The notes under the pieces: generated by a model | What the model was told of the DNA's origin: nothing | The model's database searches: none | The model's input: only the letters and a program-made list of their open reading frames with translations | In this document: one piece after another, positions 1-8,461 of the stretch | How the letters are laid out: every line of letters starts with the position of its first letter | Position numbering within the stretch: position 1 is the stretch's first letter | Source: Bradyrhizobium yuanmingense | GTDB lineage: Bacteria; Pseudomonadota; Alphaproteobacteria; Rhizobiales; Xanthobacteraceae | Assembly (NCBI RefSeq): GCF_029167105.1 | Contig: NZ_JARFML010000047.1 | Coordinates: forward strand, 1-45,200 | Direction of reading: 5' to 3' | DNA length: 45,200 bases | Made by a program: the position numbers and the translations under genes

Positions 1-106
1 GCGCGGTCGCTTGCGGCGGCGTCGCCGGGGCGGGCGGGGCCTGCGCGATCGCTGGTGCAGAGGCGGCGATCAGGAGGCCCGCAACAATGAGGTTTGTCGT
101 GCGCAT
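1..106 (-). CDS. Exported protein, 5' end only
   Basis: This is the first 35 codons of a minus-strand gene that leaves the window at base 1. The N-terminus reads MRTTNLIVAGLLIAASAPAI and then AQA, which is a typical signal peptide: a short basic start, a hydrophobic core and an Ala-x-Ala cleavage site near residue 22. It is followed by an Ala/Pro-rich linker. A purine-rich GCTTCCT stretch precedes the ATG, so the ribosome site is only fair. The mature domain is outside the window, so no function can be given beyond export across the inner membrane. Confidence 0.6.
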   Translation of the reverse strand, partial: MRTTNLIVAGLLIAASAPAIAQAPPAPATPPQATA

Positions 107-152
107 AGGAAGCAAACGCGCGCGCGAGGCCCCCTGTTCCCGCAGTTCGCAA

Positions 153-791
153 TCACGATTTGCGGTAGCGGATCAGGGAGAAATGGCCCATCGGCGGCAT
201 GGGGCGGCGCTCGGTGAGCGCGACGCCGCCGTGCCTTTTGGCCCAGCCCTCAAGGCGGGCCCACGGGAATTCCGGGCGCCAGCCGAGGCGGCGGGCGATG
301 GGCGCGAAGGCAAGCTCGAACAGCTTTCGAGGGCCGCTCTCCGCACCGATGTGATTGACCAGGATCAGCTCGCCGCCGGACTTGAGCACGCGCATGAACT
401 CGTCGAGCGTGCCTTCCGGATCGGGCACGGCGGTGATGACATATTGCGCCACCACCGCGTCGAAGAAATCATCGGGGAAGGCGAGGTTCTTCGCATCCAT
501 CACCGAGAGCACTTCGACATTGGAGAGGCGGAGCGAACGCACGCGCGCCTGCGCCTTGCGCAGCATCGGCTCGGAGATGTCGACACCGCAGACCTTGGTG
601 GTGCGCGCGTATTCGGAGAGCGAAAGACCGGTGCCGACGCCGACGTCGAGGACGCGGCCGCCGATGCGGTCGGCCTCCGCGATGGTCGACTGCCGGCCAA
701 CGTCGAAGACCTTGCCGAACACGAGATCATAGACCGGCGCCCAGCGGCCATAGGCCTTCTCGACCCCGGCCCGCGAGATGTCTGCTGCCAT
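153..791 (-). CDS. pmtA: Class I SAM-dependent methyltransferase, PmtA-like phospholipid N-methyltransferase
   Basis: This 212-residue protein has the class I SAM-binding motif VLDVGVGTG near residue 45, an acidic motif II (VCGVDIS) and a post-II motif, FFDAVVAQYVITAVPDP. The N-terminal YGRWAPVYDLVFGKVFDVGR segment and the length of about 210 residues fit the Rhodobacter/Bradyrhizobium PmtA type, which methylates phosphatidylethanolamine towards phosphatidylcholine at the inner membrane face. I chose the ATG at 791 because upstream in-frame codons run into the palindromic repeat at 865-990 and the family begins here. It lies downstream of mnmA on the same strand, separated by that repeat, so cotranscription is doubtful. 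Class I methyltransferases diverge widely, so the substrate is an inference. Confidence 0.75.
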   Translation of the reverse strand: MAADISRAGVEKAYGRWAPVYDLVFGKVFDVGRQSTIAEADRIGGRVLDVGVGTGLSLSEYARTTKVCGVDISEPMLRKAQARVRSLRLSNVEVLSVMDAKNLAFPDDFFDAVVAQYVITAVPDPEGTLDEFMRVLKSGGELILVNHIGAESGPRKLFELAFAPIARRLGWRPEFPWARLEGWAKRHGGVALTERRPMPPMGHFSLIRYRKS

Positions 792-864
792 GCCCCCCTG
801 CCCTTGCGCGCTTCTAGTGTGTGATGCGTGTTGGTGAAATCGGCGCCGGCTCGGCGCGCGGTCT

Positions 865-990
865 AGCGCCTCTCCCGCTTGCGGGAGAGGTCGGCGCGCA
901 GCGCCGGGTGAGGGTTCTTTCCGCTCGCGATATATCGCGAGTGGAGAGAGCCCTCTCCCCAACCCTCTCCCGCAAGCGGGAGAGGGAGCG
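865..990. repeat. Palindromic intergenic repeat
   Basis: Two near-mirror hairpins bracket the spacer between mnmA and pmtA. One is CCTCTCCCGCTTGCGGGAGAGG (first half at 869-879, second at 880-890) and the other is its relative at 963-986. Between them is a perfect 18-base palindrome at 924-941 with centre CGCGATATATCGCG. Such CTCTCCCGC-(N)-GCGGGAGAG modules are common dispersed elements in Bradyrhizobium. This one could fold as a transcript-end structure. Confidence 0.75.
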
Positions 991-1028
991 CACTGCCGGT
1001 ATCGCGAGAGTGCGATCGAATTTCATCA

Positions 1029-2210
1029 TTAGCCGCGCACGGCTTCCGCGAGCGGGCGCGATGTGCCCGTGCCGAGCTTGGCCGCGGCGCTCTGGATGAA
1101 ACCGCCGCCGAGGACGCGGGCCTGGCCGCTTGGTGCGTCATAGAACACGCAGGCCTGTCCGGGCGAGACGCCCTCTTCGCCGGCGACGAGCTCGACCTCG
1201 TAACGGCCGCCTCCGCCGCGCAGCCAGGCCGGCTGCGGACTGCGTGTCGAGCGCACGCGCACGAACATTTCGAGGCCGCTTCCGATGGCGCGGTCGATGT
1301 CGCCGTCGCCGATCCAATTGACGTCGCGCAAGCTGATGCGGTGCATCTTCAGCGCATCGCGCGGGCCGACCACGACGCGGCGGGTCGCGGCCTCCAGCCG
1401 CACCACGAACAGCGGCGCATGGGCTGCGATGCCGAGGCCACGGCGCTGGCCGACGGTGAAATTGGCGATGCCGTTGTGCCGGCCGAGCACGCGGCCCTCG
1501 AGATCGACGATGTCGCCGGGGTCCATCGCATTGGGGCGCAGACGCGTGATGATGTCGGTGTAGCGGCCGGTCGGCACGAAGCAGATGTCCTGGCTGTCGT
1601 GCTTGTCGGCAACCGCGAGGTCGAAGCGGCGCGCGAGCTCGCGCGTCTCGGGCTTGGTCATGTCGCCGAGCGGAAAGCGGAGGAAATCGAGCTGCTCTTG
1701 CGTCGTCGCGAACAGGAAGTAGCTCTGGTCGCGGTCGGCGTCGGCCGCACAGACCAGCGCGCGCGAGCCGTCGCCCCGACGGCGCGAGGCGACGTAATGT
1801 CCGGTGGCGAGCGCCTGGGCGCCGAGCTCGCGGGCGGTCTTCAAGAGGTCGCGGAACTTGACGCTGCGGTTGCACTCGATGCAGGGCACCGGCGTCTCGC
1901 CGAGCGCGTAGGAGTCGGCGAAATTGTCGATCACGGACTCGCGGAAGCGGTCCTCGTAGTCGAGCACGTAATGGGGAATGCCGAGCTTGGCCGCGACGTC
2001 GCGGGCGTCGTGGATGTCCTGGCCGGCGCAGCAGGCGCCCTTGCGGTGGGTGGCCGCGCCATGGTCGTAGAGCTGCAGCGTGATGCCGACGACGTCGTAG
2101 CCCTCAGCCTTCAAGAGCGCAGCCGTCGTCGAGGAATCGACGCCGCCCGACATGGCGACGACGACCCTGGTGTCCTCGGGACGGCCTTCGAGATCCAGAC
2201 TGTTGAGCAT
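1029..2210 (-). CDS. mnmA: tRNA-specific 2-thiouridylase MnmA
   Basis: This 393-residue protein thiolates U34 of the Lys, Glu and Gln tRNAs, using ATP and persulfide sulfur, in the cytoplasm. The PP-loop VVVAMSGGVDSS lies near residue 20. The first catalytic cysteine is in TPVPCIECNRSVKF and the second is in HDSQDICFVPTG, matching the two-cysteine mechanism of the family. The C-terminal beta-barrel ends in VSPGQACVFYD. I took the ATG at 2210, since the longer reading adds 34 arginine-rich residues with no family counterpart. It is transcribed away from fliK, with a 350-base divergent spacer, and appears monocistronic or followed by pmtA. Confidence 0.95.
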   Translation of the reverse strand: MLNSLDLEGRPEDTRVVVAMSGGVDSSTTAALLKAEGYDVVGITLQLYDHGAATHRKGACCAGQDIHDARDVAAKLGIPHYVLDYEDRFRESVIDNFADSYALGETPVPCIECNRSVKFRDLLKTARELGAQALATGHYVASRRRGDGSRALVCAADADRDQSYFLFATTQEQLDFLRFPLGDMTKPETRELARRFDLAVADKHDSQDICFVPTGRYTDIITRLRPNAMDPGDIVDLEGRVLGRHNGIANFTVGQRRGLGIAAHAPLFVVRLEAATRRVVVGPRDALKMHRISLRDVNWIGDGDIDRAIGSGLEMFVRVRSTRSPQPAWLRGGGGRYEVELVAGEEGVSPGQACVFYDAPSGQARVLGGGFIQSAAAKLGTGTSRPLAEAVRG

Positions 2211-2509
2211 GGGCCCTAAAGCGTTGTGACGGCGGCGACGCGCGATCCGCGATTGCTGTGCTTTCTCCGGGGACGGCGGCGATCTCCCGGAACCTTGGTT
2301 CCCGAAGAGCACGACTGCCCAAGTCGAAGGCGGCTGAGAGTAGCCTCTTTAATATAGGCGGCATTCCGGTGAAGCAATCGCGCGGGCCCCCGGCTTAGGG
2401 CAATTCTTGCCGGGGCGGCAGAAATGGCGGGGTCCGGGCCGGCGGCCCGGCAATGCATCCACGTCGCCAAATATTTGATTATATTACTGAAATCTTCAAT
2501 TCGGGACGC
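2211..2509. other. Divergent intergenic spacer between mnmA and fliK
   Basis: No convincing gene is visible here. The stretch at 2468-2500 is markedly AT-rich against the surrounding high-GC sequence and lies just upstream of the sigma-54-like site, which suggests a regulatory region for fliK. The reading frames present on both strands are arginine-rich shadows. Confidence 0.5.
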
Positions 2510-2525
2510 TGGCCCGCTCCTTGCT
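2510..2525 (+). promoter_or_regulatory. Candidate sigma-54 promoter of fliK-flgD
   Basis: The sequence TGGCCCGCTCCTTGCT has the -24 GG and -12 GC dinucleotides separated by exactly ten bases, and it matches TGGC-(N)-TTGCT. Transcription would start about 12 bases downstream, leaving a short leader before the GTG at 2561. The sigma-54 activator flbD lies in the same cluster, which makes the assignment sensible. It is a motif match only. Confidence 0.5.
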
Positions 2526-2560
2526 CCCTCTGATCCGAAATTGCTTGCAAGGGGTTGCCT

Positions 2561-4162
2561 GTGGTCGGTCGGATGTCAGATGTCGTGGCAAGCGTGCAAA
2601 TCCAGAGCGCGCAGCAGAAGCCTGCCCGGTCGCAAGCCCCGAAGGACACGCCGGCGAGCGAGGCTTTCGGCTCGCTGGTCGACAGCAACACGCAGGCCAG
2701 CGGCAACAACGCGCCGGCGCAAGACAGCGCACCGCGCCGGAGCGAGCAGACTTCGTCCTCCCCGGCGGCCGAGCGGCCGTCGCGCGACACCTCGTCCGCC
2801 GACCAGACTTCGCAGAGCAAGGCGAGCGACGACACCGACCCTTCCGCGCCGGCGGAGAATGACAGGGGCGAGGCGTCCAGCGATCCGGCCCAGGACGCCG
2901 GCAAGGTCAAGGACAAGTCCGAGACGGCCGACGCCAAATCGGCCGACAAATCCGACGAGACCGAGAGCGACGCGACTGATGGCACCGAGGTCCTCACGGC
3001 CGCCGTCGAGGCGGCTGCCGCCGCGCCGTCCGCTACGACGCAGACCGCCCTGCCCGACCCCGGCATCATCGTTGCCGCGCCGGTCGTTCCGGTCGACCCG
3101 AATGCAGCTGCGAACCAGGCTGGCGATGCCGCCGCCGCGCCGCTCGCGATCGCCGCGGCAGGTCTTGCCGCCAGCGCCTCCATCGCGGCCCAGATCGCCG
3201 GCACCAAGACCGATACTGCCACGGCGAGCGCCAAGGCCGCAGGCGCCGAGGTCGATGCCGACACCACGACGACGCTCGGCGAGGCCGCGGCCGGCACGAC
3301 CGAGACCGCCTCGACCGAAGCAAAAGCTGGTGGCGGACTGATCGCCGCGGTCAGCCAGGGCACGCCCAAGACCGCGTTCAAGGATGCCGCCACGGCGCAG
3401 GCTAAGGGCGACGTCTCCAATATCGGCCAGGACACCGGCAAGGCGAACGTCGCTGCGCAGGCACCGGCAGCCAACGCCGCCCATGCGCAAGGCTTGAAGC
3501 CGCACGCCGACAACGTCGCGACCGACGCCAAGGCGAGCCCCGCCGACCGCGCCGCCGATCCGGCCCAGAGCACGTCGGCCGCGCCGGCGCATGCCGGCCC
3601 GCAAGCCACGATCGCTCCGACCGAAGCCAGCGCGCAGGCCACCTCCGCCGTGCAGGCGCCGCTGACCAATACGACCTCGGCCGCCACCGCATCGACCGCG
3701 ACGCTCACCGCGACCGCGGCGACCCACAATGCGGCCGTGCCGATCAGCGGCATCCCGATCGAGATCGCAGCCGCCATTCGCTCCGGCAAGTCGCGGTTCG
3801 ACATCAGCCTCGATCCGGCCGAGCTCGGCCGCATCGACGTGCGCATCAACGTCGACCGCGCCGGCAACGTCACCTCGCATCTCACCGTCGAGAAGCCGGA
3901 GACGCTGCAGATGCTGCGTCAGGACGCGCCGCAATTGCAGCGCGCGCTCGACGATGCCGGCTTCAAGACCGGCAGCAACGGTCTGTCCTTCAGCCTGCGC
4001 GACCAGAATTCATCGGGCCAGCACTCAGGCCAGAACAACGACAATGGCGGCAATGCCCGCCGCCTGATCATCAGCGAGGACGACAGCGTTTCCACGGCGC
4101 CCATCGGGCGCGGCTATGGCCGCATGCTCGGATCGAGCAGCGGCGTCGACATCAGAGTGTGA
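2561..4162 (+). CDS. fliK: Flagellar hook-length control protein FliK
   Basis: The long N-terminal and central part (residues 1 to about 395) is low-complexity, rich in Ala, Thr, Asp and Lys, as in other FliK rulers. The conserved Flg_hook domain follows, with FDISLDPAELGRIDVRINVD and then LTVEKPETLQMLRQDAPQL. FliK is secreted by the flagellar export apparatus and switches export specificity when the hook reaches its length. I chose GTG at 2561 because AAGGGG (2549-2554) sits six bases upstream. A TTG at 2555 and an ATG at 2573 are alternatives. The stop is 13 bases before flgD, so the two are probably cotranscribed. Confidence 0.88.
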   Translation: MVGRMSDVVASVQIQSAQQKPARSQAPKDTPASEAFGSLVDSNTQASGNNAPAQDSAPRRSEQTSSSPAAERPSRDTSSADQTSQSKASDDTDPSAPAENDRGEASSDPAQDAGKVKDKSETADAKSADKSDETESDATDGTEVLTAAVEAAAAAPSATTQTALPDPGIIVAAPVVPVDPNAAANQAGDAAAAPLAIAAAGLAASASIAAQIAGTKTDTATASAKAAGAEVDADTTTTLGEAAAGTTETASTEAKAGGGLIAAVSQGTPKTAFKDAATAQAKGDVSNIGQDTGKANVAAQAPAANAAHAQGLKPHADNVATDAKASPADRAADPAQSTSAAPAHAGPQATIAPTEASAQATSAVQAPLTNTTSAATASTATLTATAATHNAAVPISGIPIEIAAAIRSGKSRFDISLDPAELGRIDVRINVDRAGNVTSHLTVEKPETLQMLRQDAPQLQRALDDAGFKTGSNGLSFSLRDQNSSGQHSGQNNDNGGNARRLIISEDDSVSTAPIGRGYGRMLGSSSGVDIRV

Positions 4163-4175
4163 GGAGTATCTGGCA

Positions 4176-4883
4176 ATGACCACCACGAATGCCGCCACTT
4201 CGCCCCCGGTCGTCTCCGGGACGACCGACCTGCCGAAATCCTCGTCGAGTTCTTCGATGAGCTCGACCACGGGGTCGACGCTCGCCGGCAATTTCCAGAC
4301 CTTCCTGACCCTGCTGACGACCCAGCTGCAGAACCAGAACCCGCTCGATCCGCTCGACACCAACCAGTTCACCCAGCAGCTGGTGCAGTTCGCCGGCGTC
4401 GAGCAGCAGCTCAAGACCAACGAATCGCTGGCTCAGCTCGTCACCCTGCAGCAGACCACGCAGGCGACCCAGGCGCTGGGCTTCGTCGGCAAGACCGCGC
4501 TGGTCGACGGCTCGACCGCGACCATGACCAACTCGACTGCTGTCTGGCATCTCAACGTGCCGACCGACTCCACCGTCGAGATCTCGATCGCCAATTCGAG
4601 CGGCCAGACCGTATTCAACGGCAAATATTCCGCGGCCGCGGGCAATGACATCCCCTTCACCTGGAACGGCATGGGCAATGACGGCACGCAATGGCCCGAC
4701 GGCAAGTACACGATCTCGGCCACGGGCAAGGACGTCGCGAACAACAATGTCGGCATCGCCGCGCAGGTGCAGGGCGTGGTGTCGTCGGTCGATCTGACCC
4801 AGTCGCCGCCGCTGCTCACCATCGACGGCGCCAGCTACACGCTGAGCCAGGTCAAGAGCATCATTGCGACGAGCAGCAATTGA
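4176..4883 (+). CDS. flgD: Flagellar hook assembly (cap) protein FlgD
   Basis: This 235-residue protein has the N-terminal FlgD signature FLTLLTTQLQNQNPLDPLD followed by NQFTQQLVQFAGVEQQL (about residues 45-85). The C-terminal FlgD Ig/Tudor region (about residues 105-220) includes FTWNGMGNDGTQWPDGKYT. FlgD caps the growing hook and guides FlgE polymerisation, and is later replaced by the hook-filament junction. A GAGGAG ribosome site precedes the ATG at 4176. It directly follows fliK, the usual pairing in alphaproteobacteria, since both act at hook assembly. Confidence 0.93.
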   Translation: MTTTNAATSPPVVSGTTDLPKSSSSSSMSSTTGSTLAGNFQTFLTLLTTQLQNQNPLDPLDTNQFTQQLVQFAGVEQQLKTNESLAQLVTLQQTTQATQALGFVGKTALVDGSTATMTNSTAVWHLNVPTDSTVEISIANSSGQTVFNGKYSAAAGNDIPFTWNGMGNDGTQWPDGKYTISATGKDVANNNVGIAAQVQGVVSSVDLTQSPPLLTIDGASYTLSQVKSIIATSSN

Positions 4884-4904
4884 GGAACGCTGCAGCGACA
4901 AATT

Positions 4905-5042
4905 CAGTGTCATCCCCGCGAAAGCGGGGATCCATAACCCCAGGGAGCGGTTGTAGCGCGAGCTGGTAACCCCTGGGTCTTCGTCAAACCCCTCCCTGGG
5001 GTTATGGGTCCCGGGCTCGCGCTCTGCGCGCCCCGGGACGAC
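4905..5042. repeat. Dispersed palindromic repeat, family A copy 1
   Basis: Sixteen-base arms match perfectly in inverted orientation (4932-4947 and 4992-5007, CCATAACCCCAGGGAG). They are flanked by smaller hairpins: ATCCCCGC/GCGGGGAT on the left and a GTCCCGGG/CCCGGGAC hairpin at 5008-5039 on the right. The first 43 bases recur with one mismatch at 10970-11012. It follows flgD and may end the fliK-flgD transcript. The remainder up to sciP (5043-5266) holds no gene. It contains a small inverted repeat, AGTAAA/TTTACT, at 5084-5098, and GGCTTA/TAAGCC at 5192-5212. Confidence 0.8.
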
Positions 5043-5266
5043 GGTCGGAGGCTCCGCGGCACCGCGCTCCGACCCCGTTTGTTAGTAAAGTATTTACTTT
5101 CTGCCCCGCTGAGCCGGCCGAGATTGCGTCTCCCGCCCGCCGAGTCGGCCGCGTTCCCGCAAGATTCAACGAGAATTGTATTGAACCCTTAGGCTTAGCG
5201 GATTTTTAAGCCGCGGGGGTTAGGGTTACGGCGTGAGTTCAGTGGTTGAGAGTTTGTGAGTACGCC

Positions 5267-5542
5267 ATGACAGAACCCCATCGCCCGAGGGTAAAATACG
5301 TCATCGGGCCGGACGGCAGTCCGTTGACGATCGCGGATCTGCCTGCACCCGGCACCAAACGCTGGGTCATCCGCCGCAAGGCCGAAGTCGTCGCCGCTGT
5401 TCGTGGTGGACTTCTCTCCCTCGAGGAGGCCTGCAGCCGTTATACCCTGACGGTCGACGAATTCCTCTCCTGGCAGTTTTCCATCGACCAGCACGGTCTG
5501 GCGGGTCTTCGCACCACCCGCATCCAGCAATATCGCCAGTAG
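5267..5542 (+). CDS. sciP: CtrA inhibitor SciP (DUF1153)
   Basis: This 91-residue protein is almost entirely the DUF1153/SciP domain: RPRVKYVIGPDGSPLTIADL, then RWVIRRKAEVVAAVRGGLLS, and a helix-turn-helix-like LEEACSRYTLTVDEFLSWQ. In Caulobacter SciP binds CtrA or DNA and blocks CtrA-activated transcription early in the cell cycle. The ATG at 5267 gives the family's usual start, and a seven-codon longer reading adds nothing conserved. The gene sits alone in the flagellar cluster with its own strong terminator downstream. A candidate CtrA-type site lies just past that, upstream of fliF. Confidence 0.92.
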   Translation: MTEPHRPRVKYVIGPDGSPLTIADLPAPGTKRWVIRRKAEVVAAVRGGLLSLEEACSRYTLTVDEFLSWQFSIDQHGLAGLRTTRIQQYRQ

Positions 5543-5570
5543 GCGATCCGGAATTCTGCGGTTTTTGACG

Positions 5571-5604
5571 AAAATCGGCCTCGCTCCGCGAGGCCGATTT
5601 TTTT
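5571..5604 (+). terminator. Intrinsic terminator of sciP
   Basis: An 11-base perfect stem (AATCGGCCTCG with CGAGGCCGATT) around a CTCCG loop is followed at once by a T run. This is the clearest Rho-independent terminator in the window. It separates sciP from the fliF operon. Confidence 0.9.
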
Positions 5605-5628
5605 CATGATGCACTTTTGTCCGACCTC

Positions 5629-5676
5629 TTAACCTTCGTTAACCATATCGAAACCATCACCTAGGCAATAATTGCC
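5629..5676 (+). promoter_or_regulatory. Candidate CtrA-like and palindromic control sites before fliF
   Basis: TTAACC occurs at 5629-5634 and TTAACCAT at 5639-5646, a direct repeat with a ten-base period. The canonical CtrA site is TTAA-N7-TTAA, so this one is a base short. TTAACCAT is also the known half-site form. A perfect inverted repeat, GGCAATAATTGCC, follows at 5664-5676 and could bind a dimeric regulator. FlbD is a candidate. All assignments are motif-based. Confidence 0.45.
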
Positions 5677-5720
5677 CAGTCGACCGCTCGGTTGCGGGTC
5701 GGATTGGTCGGGGCGGTTGC

Positions 5721-7331
5721 TTGCAAGGTCTTGCGGACTTCTTAAAAAGTATCGGCGCCGCCCGGTTCGGGGCGATGATCGCGGTCACCGCCGCGCTCAT
5801 CGGCTTCTTTGCCTTCGTCATCATGCGCGTCACCACGCCGCAGATGACGACGCTGTTCACGGACCTGTCCGTCGAAGACTCCTCCAGCATCATCAAGGAC
5901 CTGGAACGCCAGGGCATCCAGTTCGAGATCCGCAATGAGGGCTCCATCATCATGGTGCCCAAGGACAAGGTCACCCGACTGCGGATGAAGCTCGCCGAGG
6001 GCGGCCTGCCCAAGGGCGGCGGCGTCGGCTACGAGGTGTTCGACAAGTCGGACGCGCTCGGCACCACCTCCTTCGTCCAGAACATCAATCATCTGCGCGC
6101 GCTCGAGGGCGAGCTCGCCCGCACCATCCGGGCCATCGACCGCATCCAGGCCGCCCGCGTCCATCTGGTGCTGCCCGAGCGGCCGCTGTTCGCCCGCGAG
6201 GCGCCGGAGCCGTCGGCCTCGATCGTGGTTCGCGTCCGCGGCGCGCTGGAAGCCCAGCAGATCCGCGCCATCCGCCACCTCGTCGCCTCCGCCGTCAACG
6301 GCCTGAAGCCGCAGCGGGTCTCGATCGTCGACGAGGCCGGTCAGCTGCTCGCCGACGGCGCCCAGACCGATCCGGAGCAGGCCATCGGCGAGGAGCGCCG
6401 CATCGCCTTCGAAAAGCGAATGCGCAAGCAGGTCGAGGACATCGTCTCCTCCGTGGTCGGCTCGGGCCGCGCCCGCGTGCAGCTCTCCGCCGATTTCGAC
6501 TTCAACAAGGTCACCCAGACCTCGGACAAGTTCGACCCCGAAGGCCGCGTGCTGCGCTCGAGCCAGACCCGCGAAGAGCAGAGCATGACCGCCGACAACA
6601 ACGGCCAGGTCACCGTCAACAACGAGCTGCCCGGCAACCAGCAGAACAACGGCGTCGCGGCCAAGGACCAGAGCAAGAAGACCGAAGAGACCAACAATTA
6701 CGAGATCTCCCGCACCACCAAGACCGAGGTGACCGAGGCCGGCCGGGTCAACCGCATCTCGGTCGCGGTGCTGGTCGACGGCATCTACAGCAAGAACGAC
6801 AAGGGCGAGCTGGCCTACCAGGACCGCACCAAGGAGCAGCTCGACCGCATCGCCACGCTGGTGCGCTCGGCAATCGGCTTCGACCAGAAGCGCGGCGACC
6901 AGGTCGAGGTCGTCAATCTGCGCTTCGCCGACGCGCCCGCCACCGCCCCGATCGGCGAACCCGGCGGTCTTCTCGGCATGCTGCAGTTCACCAAGGACGA
7001 CGTCATGTACTTCGTCGAGCTCGGCGTGATGATGCTGCTCGGCCTCGTCGTGCTGTTCCTGGTGATCCGCCCGCTGGTCAAGCGCATTCTCGCCTCCGAC
7101 GAGGTCGCCGCCGCCATCTCCGGCGTGCTGAGCGGCCCCGCCGCCTCGGAAGAGGCCGCGCCGTCCGGCCAGCCGCTGCTGCCGAGCGGCGGCACCAGCG
7201 CTATCGACGTCGCCACCATTCAGGGCCAGGTCCACGCCCAGTCCGTTCACCGCGTCGGCGAGCTCGCCGAACGCAACCCCAACGAAACCGTCGCAATCAT
7301 CCGCCAGTGGCTGACTGAACCGGCGAAATAA
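5721..7331 (+). CDS. fliF: Flagellar MS-ring protein FliF
   Basis: This 536-residue inner-membrane protein forms the MS ring on which the rotor and export gate assemble. Transmembrane helices lie near residues 19-36 and 434-452. Between them are the YscJ/FliF ring-building domain (about 45-220) and the FliF C-terminal domain. The last 40 residues, ending IIRQWLTEP, are the FliG-binding tail. The start is TTG at 5721, because the segment QGLADFLKSIGAARFGAMI resembles the N-termini of FliF homologues and the next ATG would remove it. fliG follows after 32 bases. Confidence 0.95.
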   Translation: MQGLADFLKSIGAARFGAMIAVTAALIGFFAFVIMRVTTPQMTTLFTDLSVEDSSSIIKDLERQGIQFEIRNEGSIIMVPKDKVTRLRMKLAEGGLPKGGGVGYEVFDKSDALGTTSFVQNINHLRALEGELARTIRAIDRIQAARVHLVLPERPLFAREAPEPSASIVVRVRGALEAQQIRAIRHLVASAVNGLKPQRVSIVDEAGQLLADGAQTDPEQAIGEERRIAFEKRMRKQVEDIVSSVVGSGRARVQLSADFDFNKVTQTSDKFDPEGRVLRSSQTREEQSMTADNNGQVTVNNELPGNQQNNGVAAKDQSKKTEETNNYEISRTTKTEVTEAGRVNRISVAVLVDGIYSKNDKGELAYQDRTKEQLDRIATLVRSAIGFDQKRGDQVEVVNLRFADAPATAPIGEPGGLLGMLQFTKDDVMYFVELGVMMLLGLVVLFLVIRPLVKRILASDEVAAAISGVLSGPAASEEAAPSGQPLLPSGGTSAIDVATIQGQVHAQSVHRVGELAERNPNETVAIIRQWLTEPAK

Positions 7332-7363
7332 CCAAAGCCAAGTGCATCAAGAAGTGATCTGAC

Positions 7364-8461
7364 ATGGCCGCTAATCTACAAAACGCCAACTCGAACGACA
7401 TCACCAGCGTGATCTCCACGCTCGGTCAGCGCGCCGGCAGCCGCGCCGCCGACGGCAAGAGCCTCGCGCAGCTGCCCGGGCCGAAGCGTGCCGCGATCCT
7501 GATGCTGGCGCTCGGCGAGCAATATGGCGGCAAGATCTGGGGGCTGCTCGACGACGACGAGGTGCGCCAGCTCTCGCTCGAGATGTCGACGCTCGGCACC
7601 GTCGAGGTCGACACGGTCGAGGACATGCTGCTCGAATTCGTCTCGCGCATGTCGGCCTCGGGCGCGCTGATGGGCAATTTCGACGCCACCGAGCGGCTGC
7701 TCCAGCAATACCTGCCGCCGGAACGCGTCAACGGCATCATGGACGAGATCCGCGGTCCCGCCGGGCGCAACATGTGGGAGAAGCTCTCCAACGTGCAGGA
7801 AGAGGTGCTCGCCAACTATCTCAAGAACGAATATCCGCAGACCATCGCCGTGGTGCTGTCGAAGCTGAAGCCCGAGCACGCCGCGCGCGTTCTCGGCATC
7901 TTCCCCGAGGATCTCGCGCTCGACGTCGTCAACCGCATGCTGAAGATGGAGGCGGTGCAGAAGGAGGTGATCGAGAGCGTCGAGAAGACGTTGCGCACCG
8001 AATTCATGTCGAACCTGTCGCAGACCCGCCGCCGCGACGCCCACGAGGTGATGGCGGAAATCTTCAACAATTTCGACCGCCAGACCGAAACCCGCTTCAT
8101 CACCTCGCTGGAAGAGGACAACCGCGAATCCGCCGAGCGCATCAAGGCGCTGATGTTCACCTTCGACGACCTGGTGAAGCTCGATTCCGGCTCCGCCCAG
8201 ACCTTGATGCGCAACGTCGACAAGGACAAGCTCGGCGTCGCGCTCAAGAGCGCCAACGAGGACGTCCGCAACTTCTTCTTCGGCAACATGTCCTCGCGCG
8301 CGGCCAAGATGCTCCAGGACGACATGGCGGCGATGGGCCCCGTGCGCCTGCGCGACGTCGACGAAGCCCAGGCGCTGCTGGTCAATCTCGCCAAGGACCT
8401 CGCCGCCAAGGGCGAGATCATGCTGACCAAGAACCGCGCCGACGACGAGCTGGTGTACTGA
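7364..8461 (+). CDS. fliG: Flagellar motor switch protein FliG
   Basis: This 365-residue rotor protein shows the three FliG domains. The N-terminal domain begins GPKRAAILMLALGEQYGGKI and binds FliF. The middle domain contains YPQTIAVVLSKLKPEHAARV, the FliM-binding EHPQ-type region. The C-terminal domain carries the charged torque helix (residues around 285-310, with RNVDKDKLGVALKSANEDV). It meets the stator in the cytoplasm. The stop overlaps the fliH ATG by one base (TGATG), so the two are translationally coupled. Confidence 0.95.
   Translation: MAANLQNANSNDITSVISTLGQRAGSRAADGKSLAQLPGPKRAAILMLALGEQYGGKIWGLLDDDEVRQLSLEMSTLGTVEVDTVEDMLLEFVSRMSASGALMGNFDATERLLQQYLPPERVNGIMDEIRGPAGRNMWEKLSNVQEEVLANYLKNEYPQTIAVVLSKLKPEHAARVLGIFPEDLALDVVNRMLKMEAVQKEVIESVEKTLRTEFMSNLSQTRRRDAHEVMAEIFNNFDRQTETRFITSLEEDNRESAERIKALMFTFDDLVKLDSGSAQTLMRNVDKDKLGVALKSANEDVRNFFFGNMSSRAAKMLQDDMAAMGPVRLRDVDEAQALLVNLAKDLAAKGEIMLTKNRADDELVY

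Noticed and set aside
5704..5721. A sigma-54 promoter right before fliF
   Set aside because: TGGTCGGGGCGGTTGC has 11 rather than 10 bases between GG and GC, and transcription would start after the TTG start codon.
5742..7250. A 502-codon minus-strand open frame over fliF
   Set aside because: It mirrors the fliF coding pattern and has no ribosome site or domain, so I treat it as a shadow.
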